Of a DNA stretch of 64,000 bases, positions 17,363-25,408 are shown piece after piece. The DNA is from Methanobacterium_B sp963825335 (GTDB lineage: Archaea; Methanobacteriota; Methanobacteria; Methanobacteriales; Methanobacteriaceae): contig CAWGSP010000001.1 in assembly GCA_963825335.1 (NCBI GenBank), positions 2,108,001 through 2,172,000 of the forward strand, written 5' to 3'. The number at the start of each line of letters is the position of its first letter. Within the stretch, counting starts at the first letter, position 1. The position numbers were made by a program, and so were the translations under genes. The notes beneath the pieces were generated by a model, which ran no database searches, was not told the origin of the DNA, and saw nothing but the letters and a program-made list of their open reading frames with translations.

Positions 17363-17983
17363 ATGGCAAGTACATTTGAGTGTGGTATACACTTTTCATC
17401 CATAATATCTGAGATTCGTATAAAAATTCCATCCAATGGAATGCGTTTAGAAGAATTTTTAACAATATTAGGACAACGTGGAAGACTTATAGCTTGTATG
17501 TTACTCGCGACACCATTTCTTATACCCCTGTCAATACCTGGAACAGGATTTATTGTTGGTTTGATCATACTGATGATAAGCCTGAGCATTGTGCAAGATA
17601 AATATTATCTGATTCCAGATCGATTGTTAAAAAGAGAAATGTCCCATAAAAGTATAATAACCATATTGGATGCAAGTTTCAATGTATTAACACACATAGA
17701 AAAATATATGAAACCACGTTTACTGGTCATGACCAGTAAAAAAAATATTCGTACTATGAATCATATTTTTCTTGCTTTCAGTGCATTCCTCTTTATACTT
17801 CCGCTACCCATTCCATTCACAGACACCCTCCCTGCATTAGGTGTTTTCTTTCTTGCAGCAGGAATACTCGAATGCGATGGTTACCTAATCATTTTAGGAT
17901 ACTTATCTGTAACAATTACAACCATTTATTTCGCTTTAATCATGATAATAGGACTGAAAATTTTATTTCATTACACAATATAA
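17363..17983 (+). CDS. ExoD-like membrane protein
   Basis: The 206-residue protein resembles the ExoD family (named from exopolysaccharide synthesis in rhizobia; biochemical role unknown). The N-terminal part MRLEEFLTILGQRGRLIACMLL is followed by LLATPFLIPLSIPGTGF, which is typical of the family, and it repeats the theme in the second half (LPLPIPFTDTLPALGVFFLA). There are four to five membrane segments. I choose ATG 17363, which has AAGGA 8 bases upstream, over an ATG at 17309. Confidence 0.8.
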   Translation: MASTFECGIHFSSIISEIRIKIPSNGMRLEEFLTILGQRGRLIACMLLATPFLIPLSIPGTGFIVGLIILMISLSIVQDKYYLIPDRLLKREMSHKSIITILDASFNVLTHIEKYMKPRLLVMTSKKNIRTMNHIFLAFSAFLFILPLPIPFTDTLPALGVFFLAAGILECDGYLIILGYLSVTITTIYFALIMIIGLKILFHYTI

Positions 17984-18064
17984 ATTACCAAAAAAACCTA
18001 TTGACTGTTAAAACCATAAAATTGGTTATTCAAGGTCATGATGTGGTTTAAAGGAGAGTATCAG

Positions 18065-18388
18065 ATGGTGGAAAAAATGGGAGATATGGATTACGAAGAA
18101 TTTATCGAACGTGTGAACAGGTTGTCTAAGGAAGATGTTAATGTATTAGGAAATCTATCTACCGAAGATCTAAAATCATATTTAGAGCTGTTAACCACAG
18201 ATAAACAGAAAAGTATGGAAATAGAAAAATTTAGAAAAAACTTGAAGCAATACGGGGTAAAGGATGACAATATTGATGTACTTGTGGATAAGTTCGGTGA
18301 ATATTCGACAGATATTCGTGAGAACTTGATAAATCTATTAGAGGGTGTTGGAGTATCAGAACTCAAAGAGATAGTTAAATATCTCTAA
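18065..18388 (+). CDS. Hypothetical acidic helical protein
   Basis: The 107-residue protein is starting at ATG 18065 with GGAGAG upstream. It is rich in Glu, Lys and Leu, with predicted helices throughout and no cysteine or membrane segment. The motif pattern (short helices joined by polar turns such as GVKDDNID) could be a small helical bundle. It is convergent with hsp20. Unknown function. Confidence 0.7.
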   Translation: MVEKMGDMDYEEFIERVNRLSKEDVNVLGNLSTEDLKSYLELLTTDKQKSMEIEKFRKNLKQYGVKDDNIDVLVDKFGEYSTDIRENLINLLEGVGVSELKEIVKYL

Positions 18389-18458
18389 ATAATTACCTGT
18401 TGTCGATCCAACCTCATTTATCATTACATTTTAAAAAAACAGGTTATATTCGTCCCAT

Positions 18459-18953
18459 TTATTTAACTTGGAGTTTTAAAGATTTTTTCTTAAACTTAGG
18501 GAGTACAATTGTTAAAACTGAATCTTCAAAGGTTCCTTTCGCTTCTTTTATTCTCACCTTTGCTGGAAGTGATATTGAACGGCTAATTTTTCCATAACTT
18601 CTTTCCCGTAAGATATAGTTAGCATCCTTGTTTTTAATATCTTCTTCAAATTTAGCGTTGATATCTACACTGTCCTCGCTGATAGCAATTTCCAGATCCT
18701 TTTTTTGGATCCGTGGAAGGTCTGTTTTGATCACGATGTTATCATCATTCTCGATCACATCAACCAATGGTTTCTGATAATAATTAGTATAATCACTCAG
18801 CATTTTGCTAAATTCTTCCTGTTTCTCTTTAATGGTTAATATTATATCATTTAATGTAATATCTGTAGGTTTAACTATATTATCTTCTTTGGCTTCTAAA
18901 TTGTCTTGATTTTCTTGGTTTGGATTTAATTTAAGATTTTTATTTCCATCCAT
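18459..18953 (-). CDS. Small heat shock protein, Hsp20 family
   Basis: The 164-residue protein starts at ATG 18953 (GGTG 8 bases upstream). A polar N-terminal arm of about 70 residues precedes an alpha-crystallin domain: PLVDVIENDDNIVIKTDLP, DLEIAISEDSVDINA, the loop with RSYGKISRSISLP and the closing SVLTIVLPKF. Hsp20 chaperones form large oligomers that hold unfolded proteins. The C-terminal I-x-I anchor is not clear. Copy C of the tandem motif lies 102 bases upstream. Confidence 0.92.
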   Translation of the reverse strand: MDGNKNLKLNPNQENQDNLEAKEDNIVKPTDITLNDIILTIKEKQEEFSKMLSDYTNYYQKPLVDVIENDDNIVIKTDLPRIQKKDLEIAISEDSVDINAKFEEDIKNKDANYILRERSYGKISRSISLPAKVRIKEAKGTFEDSVLTIVLPKFKKKSLKLQVK

Positions 18954-19054
18954 TTTAAACACCTTTAATAAATAAACCGTTCGTTCAACAATTTTTACAA
19001 ATTTTAGGGATAATAATAAATGTTTATTACACATATCCCATAGTTTTATCTAAT

Positions 19055-19073
19055 TACATCTTGTTACACCATA
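19055..19073 (-). promoter_or_regulatory. Tandem ACAYC/ACACC operator-like motif, copy C
   Basis: The top strand reads TACATCTTGTTACACCATA, 16 of 19 bases identical to copy A. It lies in the promoter region of hsp20, linking the motif to a known stress gene. Confidence 0.5.
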
Positions 19074-19278
19074 ACTAATAAATATTGCTTATCTAAAAAA
19101 AATTTATTACTATGTTCTACGATCAAATTTAAATAATTTAAAATATTGAATTCATGGTGAAAGCAACATGTAATATTATAGATTCGATGTGTTCGAGTTT
19201 GTATCTATATTACCATCTTACTGGAATAATGTTCAATTTAAATTAAACAGGATATAATTATAATTGGAGGTTTTTGCT

Positions 19279-19476
19279 GTGGTTGAAGAAATAGACGATG
19301 CTGGATTGATATATATGAATAATGCGAAAAGTAAAATACAATCTGCAAAACAATTTTTGATATATGCACACCAATATCTGCTTACAAATGAGAAAAGAAG
19401 AGAATTTGAAGAACTTATTATACAGTTAGATTATATCAATCACCAACTAGATATTCAAGAGGAAAAGATCGAATAA
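19279..19476 (+). CDS. Small helical hypothetical protein
   Basis: The 65-residue protein starts at a GTG (19279), because the only good ribosome site, GGAGG at 19266-19270, sits 8 bases before it. It reads as two amphipathic helices (NNAKSKIQSAKQFLIYAHQY and the REFEELIIQLDYINHQLDI region). It has no known motif. It is divergent from hsp20 across 325 bases that include copy C. Confidence 0.6.
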   Translation: MVEEIDDAGLIYMNNAKSKIQSAKQFLIYAHQYLLTNEKRREFEELIIQLDYINHQLDIQEEKIE

Positions 19477-19699
19477 TGTTTGATATTTAAACCTTAAAAA
19501 CTACACTTCGAATTTAAATAAGTTCATAGATCTGACTCTAACGAGTTTAATTGATAAAAATTTAGTAATTATAATATAATTAATATTATATGAATTCAAA
19601 ATTTTTGGTTGTATTGCCATTATGACTGTGTATATGAATTTGAATCTATTTTGACAATCTGATTAATGGCAAATCCGTAGACTGATTTTTTTTTACTTA

Positions 19700-20632
19700 T
19701 TATTTTGAGGCATATGATGCAGTGGTACTCTTAGAATTTAATGGATTATTAGTTTTTATTAGTTTGGAAATTAAATTATTTTCTGGTTTATTGTTTTTGA
19801 AATTAGCTAGTCCCTTTAATGCATAGATCAAACCGTCAATTCCCATTTCTCGAACCTTATAATTATCATCGTTTAAATAAGATTCTAGATGTTCTATATG
19901 GCCTTTTTCCCTATAAGTTAAGGAATAAAGATCCGTGAGTCTGTTTAAGTAAGTTTCATCTGTGATTTCTAGATTTTTTAGTTCATTGAATGGAATGACT
20001 CCATACTCATCAATAGTTTCCTTTTGTTCATCGAGTTCATTCACTTGAGATATATTCAACTCATTGTCTAACACACTTAATATTTCAAATCTATCATATA
20101 ATTTATCAACATAAGACAATATCATTTTAGAGTTGGTTACTCTGTTTATTAAAGTGTTGAAATTAAATTTCGTCTGCAAATATGTCTTTAAATTATAGGA
20201 TAAATAATGTATAATATCATTGCTTAAATTCAGCATTTCAGATTTGTTTACATCGCATGCGATTATTTCCATGGAACGTAGGGCATTCTTTTTAACATAG
20301 GCATCATGATCGTTCATCATTTTGCTGAGTTCATTTATCATGAGGCTACGAATTGCTTCATCATCTATGATCAGGTATATTTTTCCCAAGCTTGATGCTA
20401 CTACAGCTTTGTTTTTGTGGAAAATAAGGTTTGAAATGATATTTAAACTGATTACTAGATCATCATTTTCTGTTGTTTGAATTAAGTTATCAATATAAAA
20501 TTTCAAATCATCGAATGTTTTAAAGTTAGAATCAGACGGATACTCTTTAAATTTGTTTATATTAGCAAATAATAAATCTTCTAAACCTTCACTTTCGTCA
20601 AAATTTCGATTATTATCTATTCTTGTAGCCAT
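19700..20632 (-). CDS. HEAT-repeat-like protein
   Basis: The 310-residue protein reads as repeated helix pairs of about 35-40 residues, for example NKAVVASSLGKIYLIIDDEA, DAYVKKNALRSMEIIACDV and NYKVREMGIDGLIYALKGL. This is the pattern of HEAT/armadillo scaffolds that bind other proteins. There is no catalytic motif. It ends in a Ser/Thr-rich tail. GGGGGT precedes the ATG. It lies 39 bases after a small gene on the same strand, so they form an operon. The partner is unknown. Confidence 0.7.
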   Translation of the reverse strand: MATRIDNNRNFDESEGLEDLLFANINKFKEYPSDSNFKTFDDLKFYIDNLIQTTENDDLVISLNIISNLIFHKNKAVVASSLGKIYLIIDDEAIRSLMINELSKMMNDHDAYVKKNALRSMEIIACDVNKSEMLNLSNDIIHYLSYNLKTYLQTKFNFNTLINRVTNSKMILSYVDKLYDRFEILSVLDNELNISQVNELDEQKETIDEYGVIPFNELKNLEITDETYLNRLTDLYSLTYREKGHIEHLESYLNDDNYKVREMGIDGLIYALKGLANFKNNKPENNLISKLIKTNNPLNSKSTTASYASK

Positions 20633-20671
20633 ATAATACCCCCATCTTGGTACCCAAACTTTGTCCTCTAT

Positions 20672-20944
20672 TTATATTTCCATTTGTTCTAAAAACTGCA
20701 ATCGTTCATCTAAAAATTCTAAAACTTTTTTCCTTTCATCAAATGGGACTTTCTTTTTCTCGAGTAAATTCAACAATTCTGTGATACTTCGAACTGAAAA
20801 ATTGCCGTCGTTTACATCGATCAATAAAATATCCCTTTTTCCTGGATCTTTAGAAGGAACAACAGACACTGCAGCCCAAGTATTACCCATGTCATCTCTC
20901 ACATCAAAAGTTACGGGAATATTACTTTTTAAATTTTTTCTCAT
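20672..20944 (-). CDS. Hypothetical protein, first gene of the HEAT operon
   Basis: The 90-residue protein has a beta-rich first half (IPVTFDVRDDMGNTWAAVSVV) and a helical second half (LLNLLEKKKVPFDERKKVLE). No family is recognised. The ATG at 20944 has AAGGTG 7 bases upstream, and that site is part of copy D of the tandem motif. It probably is co-transcribed with the HEAT-like gene. Confidence 0.65.
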   Translation of the reverse strand: MRKNLKSNIPVTFDVRDDMGNTWAAVSVVPSKDPGKRDILLIDVNDGNFSVRSITELLNLLEKKKVPFDERKKVLEFLDERLQFLEQMEI

Positions 20945-20949
20945 TCTAT

Positions 20950-20968
20950 TGCACCTTAATACATCTTA
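20950..20968 (-). promoter_or_regulatory. Tandem ACAYC/ACACC motif, copy D (overlaps a ribosome site)
   Basis: The top strand reads TGCACCTTAATACATCTTA, 14 of 19 bases identical to copy A. Part of it is the Shine-Dalgarno AAGGTG of the gene at 20944, so its likeness to the motif may be partly coincidence. It is the weakest copy. Confidence 0.3.
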
Positions 20969-21265
20969 GTTCAGCATAATAAATATAATTTTCTATTTTA
21001 TAGATAAATCATAAGAATGATAAGAAAATTATTAACCAACTAAGAATTTTAGTAACATTAAGGCATAATAATAGTGTAAAATAAGCTAACAGGATCGTTA
21101 ATATCCATAATATAAAATCAAATTTAAATAATAAAAAATAAAAATAAATTTATAGAAACAAAATATTTATGTGTTAATTTCCAAAATAATGAAAAAAAAT
21201 ATTAAAAAGATCCATTCTCAAGTCAATAAGTTATTATATTCTATCTTATATTGTTTACAAGTCCA

Positions 21266-21700
21266 TCAGTTATTTAAACTAGCATTTAGTTCGTATTTTA
21301 TATCTGAGTTAAGATCATTAATTGAATCCAATTTATTTATTATGTCTTGTTTGGTTATATTACCAGTTAATATATCATTATTAGCTGCCGATAATTTACT
21401 TAGGGTGTTTATAGTAAGTCGATAATTGTCTGCAACTGCATTCAATTGCTTGTTCCGTTCAGCTGCAGATATCCTGCCCATTGAAAATTGAGTATTTATT
21501 TCAGAAACCTGGGCATTATAACGTGAATTGAAGTAGTTTACAAGATAATTATTCTGCAAATCAATAGCTCCAAAAGTTTCATGATCATTACTGTTGTCAA
21601 CATTCCCCATTAACTGCTCAGTTGCATGTGGTGATAATACTACTAAAATAACAACAATTGCAACTACAGCCAACAGTATATTACGATTTTTAGAGTACAT
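21266..21700 (-). CDS. Membrane-anchored extracellular protein
   Basis: The 144-residue protein has a short basic start (MYSKNRN), one hydrophobic segment (residues 8-23) and then a polar, Asn-rich helical domain predicted outside the cell. There is no lipobox and no family I know. The start lacks a ribosome site; the upstream run TTGTTATATAAC may be the TATA element of a leaderless mRNA. Function unknown. Confidence 0.65.
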   Translation of the reverse strand: MYSKNRNILLAVVAIVVILVVLSPHATEQLMGNVDNSNDHETFGAIDLQNNYLVNYFNSRYNAQVSEINTQFSMGRISAAERNKQLNAVADNYRLTINTLSKLSAANNDILTGNITKQDIINKLDSINDLNSDIKYELNASLNN

Positions 21701-21856
21701 TAAATTTTCATTGTGTTATATAACAATTAAATTTAATCTTTTTCAAACTCGATATCATGAACTTCAAAATCATAAAATAATTACAAGAAGTTGATAAGTT
21801 TAGAATAATTATTTCAAAAAAAATTATGATTTTAGTATCAAGGACAGAATTATTCG

Positions 21857-22042
21857 TTATCTGCGATGTTCTCGTGTATATTTAGTTTTGAGATATTCTA
21901 ATGTAAATTTATGATCTTCAATGGTTGGAGCATGCCCTCGAAAATACCATGAATGTTTTTTATTCGGGTTATATATCGTAGACGTTTTATCATCTTCTAA
22001 ATAAAAGACTTCTACCAAGCAAATCAATATTTTATTTCGGTT
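21857..22042 (-). pseudogene. Possible gene remnant, downstream fragment
   Basis: This open stretch reads, from a possible TTG, ILICLVEVFYLEDDKTS, then NPNKKHSWYFRGHAP and KFTLEYLKTKYTREHRR before a stop. The residue mix looks like real protein, but there is no ATG and no ribosome site. It lies in the same frame as the fragment at 22124, with several stops between. Low confidence. Confidence 0.25.
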
Positions 22043-22123
22043 TTAACTTTAATTAAGCCATGTTGTAATATTTGTTTAATTTATTATTTAGTATTAACGA
22101 TCGATGATATCTTGTTGAATTTA

Positions 22124-22306
22124 TTAATTGTTTACATATTTTTGCACTGGATAAGCTGGTATATTAAAACTTTTCTTTAATCCATATTCCTGATTTGAGT
22201 ATTCATAGGCTAACAATTCAATCGAATATTTATTCTTATCATCACCACGAATTTCTGCATTCGATTTTATAGTTATAAACTGTTTTTGTAGATAAAATTT
22301 AACTAT
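22124..22306 (-). pseudogene. Possible gene remnant, upstream fragment
   Basis: The open stretch includes VKFYLQKQFITIKSNAEIRG, then SIELLAYEYSNQEYGLKKSF and IPAYPVQKYVNN to a stop. A TATA-like CATATAAATAG lies just upstream, but there is no usual start codon. It may be the front of a decayed gene whose later part is the fragment at 21857, or chance. Confidence 0.25.
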
Positions 22307-22330
22307 TTATATGTGATAAGATCAAATATC

Positions 22331-22342
22331 TAGTGTACACTA
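22331..22342. promoter_or_regulatory. 12-bp perfect palindrome upstream of trk
   Basis: TAGTGTACACTA is fully self-complementary. It shares the half-site AGTGTA with the inverted repeat 12 bases downstream, so the pair could be a double operator. Confidence 0.35.
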
Positions 22343-22354
22343 TGTGATCTATTT

Positions 22355-22369
22355 TACACTTGAAGTGTA
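22355..22369. promoter_or_regulatory. 15-bp inverted repeat upstream of trk
   Basis: TACACTT and AAGTGTA are inverted around a single G. It lies about 190 bases upstream of the first trkA start, rather far for a direct operator of that gene; it is nearer to the remnant promoter on the other strand. Confidence 0.35.
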
Positions 22370-22558
22370 TGTCTAAACATCTTTCATCGATGTGAAAATA
22401 GTTTAAATACAACTGAAAAATGGGTAAACTTTATATGTTTCGTTGTACGATCATTATTAGGTTAATTTAAAAGCATATAACACAGTTATATAATAATCTA
22501 ACTAAGATATTTTTATTTAAAACTTTAAAACAATGACAAAGCTCTGAAGAGGTTGATC

Positions 22559-23215
22559 ATGAACGTTATAATCATGGGTGGGGGTACATTAGGTTTAAAT
22601 TTAGCTTTAGACTTAATTGCCGACAAAAATGAGGTTACTTTAATAGAAAAAGACGAAAAACGATGTAATTATATCGTTAAAGAGTTAGACACTAGTGTTA
22701 TATGTGGCAACGGAACAGACCGAAAAACATTGGAAAACGCCAATATAGAAAATGCAGATGCATTTATCGCAATGACCGGTAATGATGAATGCAATCTATT
22801 AGCCTCACTCATGGCAAGAGAATATGCACCCGAAAAAGTAATAGCCCGACTCAACGAGACTCAACACGAAAATGTGTTCTTAGCACACAGCAATATAACA
22901 ATCATAGTACCAGAATCTATTGAAGCCGGATACCTCGAAAAATTAATTTTAAAACCTAACATAACAGATTTATTTGTGGTTGATCATGGAAAAGCAGATT
23001 TAATAGAGATATATGTAACTAATAAAAAATTAATAGGCAAACAAGTGCACGAATTGAGTCCGACTGAGGATTACATCATCATAGGAATCCATAAAAACGA
23101 TGCAGATACAATAACCATACCAAAATCCGATATGGTTGTAAAAGAGAATTGTAGAATATCGTTACTTGTAAAAAAAGAATCAATATCCAAAGTTTTAAAG
23201 AAGTTTTCAAATTAG
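22559..23215 (+). CDS. trkA: Trk potassium uptake regulatory subunit TrkA, copy 1
   Basis: TrkA subunits sit on the cytoplasmic face of the TrkH potassium channel and gate it in response to NAD(H) or ATP/ADP. This 218-residue protein has one RCK-N domain with the Rossmann loop IIMGGGTLGLNLALDL, the acidic strand end VTLIEKDEKR and NADAFIAMTGNDECNLL, then an RCK-C domain from about residue 135. The ATG at 22559 follows GAGGTTGAT; an in-frame TTG at 22553 lies inside that site. A second trkA starts 14 bases later and trkH follows, forming a three-gene operon. Confidence 0.92.
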   Translation: MNVIIMGGGTLGLNLALDLIADKNEVTLIEKDEKRCNYIVKELDTSVICGNGTDRKTLENANIENADAFIAMTGNDECNLLASLMAREYAPEKVIARLNETQHENVFLAHSNITIIVPESIEAGYLEKLILKPNITDLFVVDHGKADLIEIYVTNKKLIGKQVHELSPTEDYIIIGIHKNDADTITIPKSDMVVKENCRISLLVKKESISKVLKKFSN

Positions 23216-23229
23216 AATGGGGGTATAGC

Positions 23230-23886
23230 ATGTATGTAGTTATTATGGGAGCAGGTAGAGTAGGTATACACCTTGCTAGATCATTGATAAACGCTAAATT
23301 TGATGTTACAATAATAGAGAAGGATCCAGAGCTCTGCGCATATGCAGCAAATGAACTGGACGCCCTTGTTATAAATGGTAGTGGTACAGATATCAAAATT
23401 CTTGAAGAAGCAAATATATCAGATGCAAACGCATTTGTGGCAGCAACGGGACACGATGAAGCTAATTTATTAACTTGTATTCTGGTCAAAGATTACAATC
23501 CCAAGAAATTAATAGCACGAATAAGCGATCCTTCACATGCAGAAGCCTTTAAAAAGGTAGGAATAGATGCTACTGTTAGTCCAGAACTCACAGCAGCAGC
23601 ATATCTTGAAAGACTTATAATAAGGCCGAAAATTGCCGATATGGTCATATTGGGTAAGGGGAATGCAGAAATTTTAGACATACCAGTAGAAAATAAAAAA
23701 ATGATCGGGAAAAAGATAGGGGACGTAAGTCCAACCAAGGAATACGCAATCTGTGCAATATACAAAGGTCCTGATTATGAAATTATGATGCCTGAAAGTG
23801 ACATAATCCTAGAAGCAGGCAATAAAATTTCCATACTCATCAAGACTAAATCAATTAAAAATGTAGTCAAATTATTTTTGAAATAA
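23230..23886 (+). CDS. trkA: Trk potassium uptake regulatory subunit TrkA, copy 2
   Basis: The 218-residue protein aligns with the preceding one along its full length: MGAGRVGIHLARSL nucleotide loop, VTIIEKDPELC, NAFVAATGHDEANLL and an RCK-C domain starting near residue 135. Bacterial TrkA has two RCK-N/RCK-C units in one chain; here two single-unit chains are made from neighbouring genes and may assemble as a hetero-ring. A GGGGGT-like site precedes the ATG. Confidence 0.92.
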   Translation: MYVVIMGAGRVGIHLARSLINAKFDVTIIEKDPELCAYAANELDALVINGSGTDIKILEEANISDANAFVAATGHDEANLLTCILVKDYNPKKLIARISDPSHAEAFKKVGIDATVSPELTAAAYLERLIIRPKIADMVILGKGNAEILDIPVENKKMIGKKIGDVSPTKEYAICAIYKGPDYEIMMPESDIILEAGNKISILIKTKSIKNVVKLFLK

Positions 23887-23911
23887 TTTAGAATTATCGG
23901 TGGTAGATCTA

Positions 23912-25396
23912 ATGTATTCTATTAACAAACTTAAAAAAAATGATATTTATTCCCTTTTCCACTACACCGGATACATCTGTATATTGTTAGGTCTTGTAAT
24001 GTTACTGCCGATCGTTGTAGCTTTGATCTACCGCGAATATCATTATATATTACCTTTCATCTATTCATCTGCTATCAGCATCTTGATAGGCATTATACTA
24101 TATAAAGGATTCAGTAAACCCGATGAGTTGTCGCTTAAAACAGCGATGATATTTGTAACAGGTATATGGTTGGTTGGAAGTGCATTATCAGCCCTTCCAT
24201 TTTATTTATCAGGTGATCTAACATATTTAAATGGATATTTCGAGGCAATGTCTGGTTACACCACCACTGGATTTAGTATGTATACCAATTTAAATGCTGT
24301 ATCACATACAATGGACTTTTGGAGAGCATTCATGCAGTGGTTGGGTGGTGTAGGAATCATAGTCATGGCATTGACCATACTATCATCTCCGGGTGTTAAT
24401 ATCATGAGGTTGTACTCTGCTGAGGGTAGGGGTGAAAGACTAACACCCAGCATAAGACACACCTCAAGGGTTATTCTCTATATTTATGCCGGATACACCA
24501 TCCTTGCTATTGTATTATTTAAACTTGCTGGAATGCCTATTTTCGATTCTGTATTTTACGCCTTCAGTGCTCTATCCACCGGAGGATTTGCAATGCAAAA
24601 TGCCAGTCTAGCATATTACCACAGTATCTGGATAGAAATAGTGGCCATGTTCATAATGATAATAGGTGCAACTAACTTTGCACTACACTACACAGTTCTA
24701 AAGGGTAATTGGAGAGAGTATTTTAAAGATATCGAAACAAAAGTTTCATGGCCTCTTTTGATAGGTGGAACGTTATTAGTTGCGATATTCCTAGCAAACA
24801 ACTCAGTATATGGTCATAATTTCCTAACAAATTTCAGATACTCCATATTTCAAGTAGTATCAGCACTAACAACCACAGGACTTCAAACAGCTTCCCCGTC
24901 AGACATCACTGTCAGATGGGAAGGGATGGGCATATTTATACTGACAATTTTGATGATCATCGGAGCAGGTGCCTGTTCAACTGGTGGAGGTATAAAATGG
25001 TTGAGAATTGGTATTTTAGCTAAGGGCATGTGGTGGGAATTAAAATCGCTTTTACTACCCCAAAGTGCCACAATCTCCCAAAAAATTCATCATGTGCAAG
25101 AAGTTAAAGTTGATCAAGACCTATTAAGGTTAACAGGATTATTTTTGTTCAGTTACCTTTCAGTTTATTTCTTAAGCTTGGTTATTGTCCTTTTTTATTA
25201 CCACAATGTTTCACAAGCATTATTTGAAGTGGCATCTGCTCTGAGTAATGTGGGACTTGGTTCTGGTCTTATAACGGCATCATCCCCCTCTGTAGTGAAA
25301 GTTGTGTTTATAATAGACTTCTGGATTGGAAGACTAGAAATATGGCCTATTCTACTCTTTATAGCTATTATAATACAAAATACTATCAGGAAATAA
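23912..25396 (+). CDS. trkH: Trk potassium uptake channel subunit TrkH
   Basis: TrkH is the ion-conducting membrane protein of the Trk system. The 494-residue chain shows the four pore repeats with their filter glycines: AMSGYTTTGFSM, ALSTGGFAMQN, ALTTTGLQTASP and ALSNVGLGSG. About ten membrane segments and the family ending FWIGRLEIWPIL are present. I choose ATG 23912, with GGTGGT 7 bases upstream, over GTG 23900, which lies in that site. It follows the two trkA genes; the transcript terminator has been entered by the IS element. Confidence 0.93.
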   Translation: MYSINKLKKNDIYSLFHYTGYICILLGLVMLLPIVVALIYREYHYILPFIYSSAISILIGIILYKGFSKPDELSLKTAMIFVTGIWLVGSALSALPFYLSGDLTYLNGYFEAMSGYTTTGFSMYTNLNAVSHTMDFWRAFMQWLGGVGIIVMALTILSSPGVNIMRLYSAEGRGERLTPSIRHTSRVILYIYAGYTILAIVLFKLAGMPIFDSVFYAFSALSTGGFAMQNASLAYYHSIWIEIVAMFIMIIGATNFALHYTVLKGNWREYFKDIETKVSWPLLIGGTLLVAIFLANNSVYGHNFLTNFRYSIFQVVSALTTTGLQTASPSDITVRWEGMGIFILTILMIIGAGACSTGGGIKWLRIGILAKGMWWELKSLLLPQSATISQKIHHVQEVKVDQDLLRLTGLFLFSYLSVYFLSLVIVLFYYHNVSQALFEVASALSNVGLGSGLITASSPSVVKVVFIIDFWIGRLEIWPILLFIAIIIQNTIRK

Positions 25397-25408
25397 TAAT
25401 CAAATCCC

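Larger units (their letters stand above)
21701..22558. other. Long intergenic region with gene remnants and operator-like palindromes
   Basis: About 860 bases lie between a leftward gene and the trk operon. They hold two leftward open stretches with protein-like sequence (21857-22042 and 22124-22306) and two palindromes sharing AGTGTA half-sites (22331-22369), all listed separately. Confidence 0.4.
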
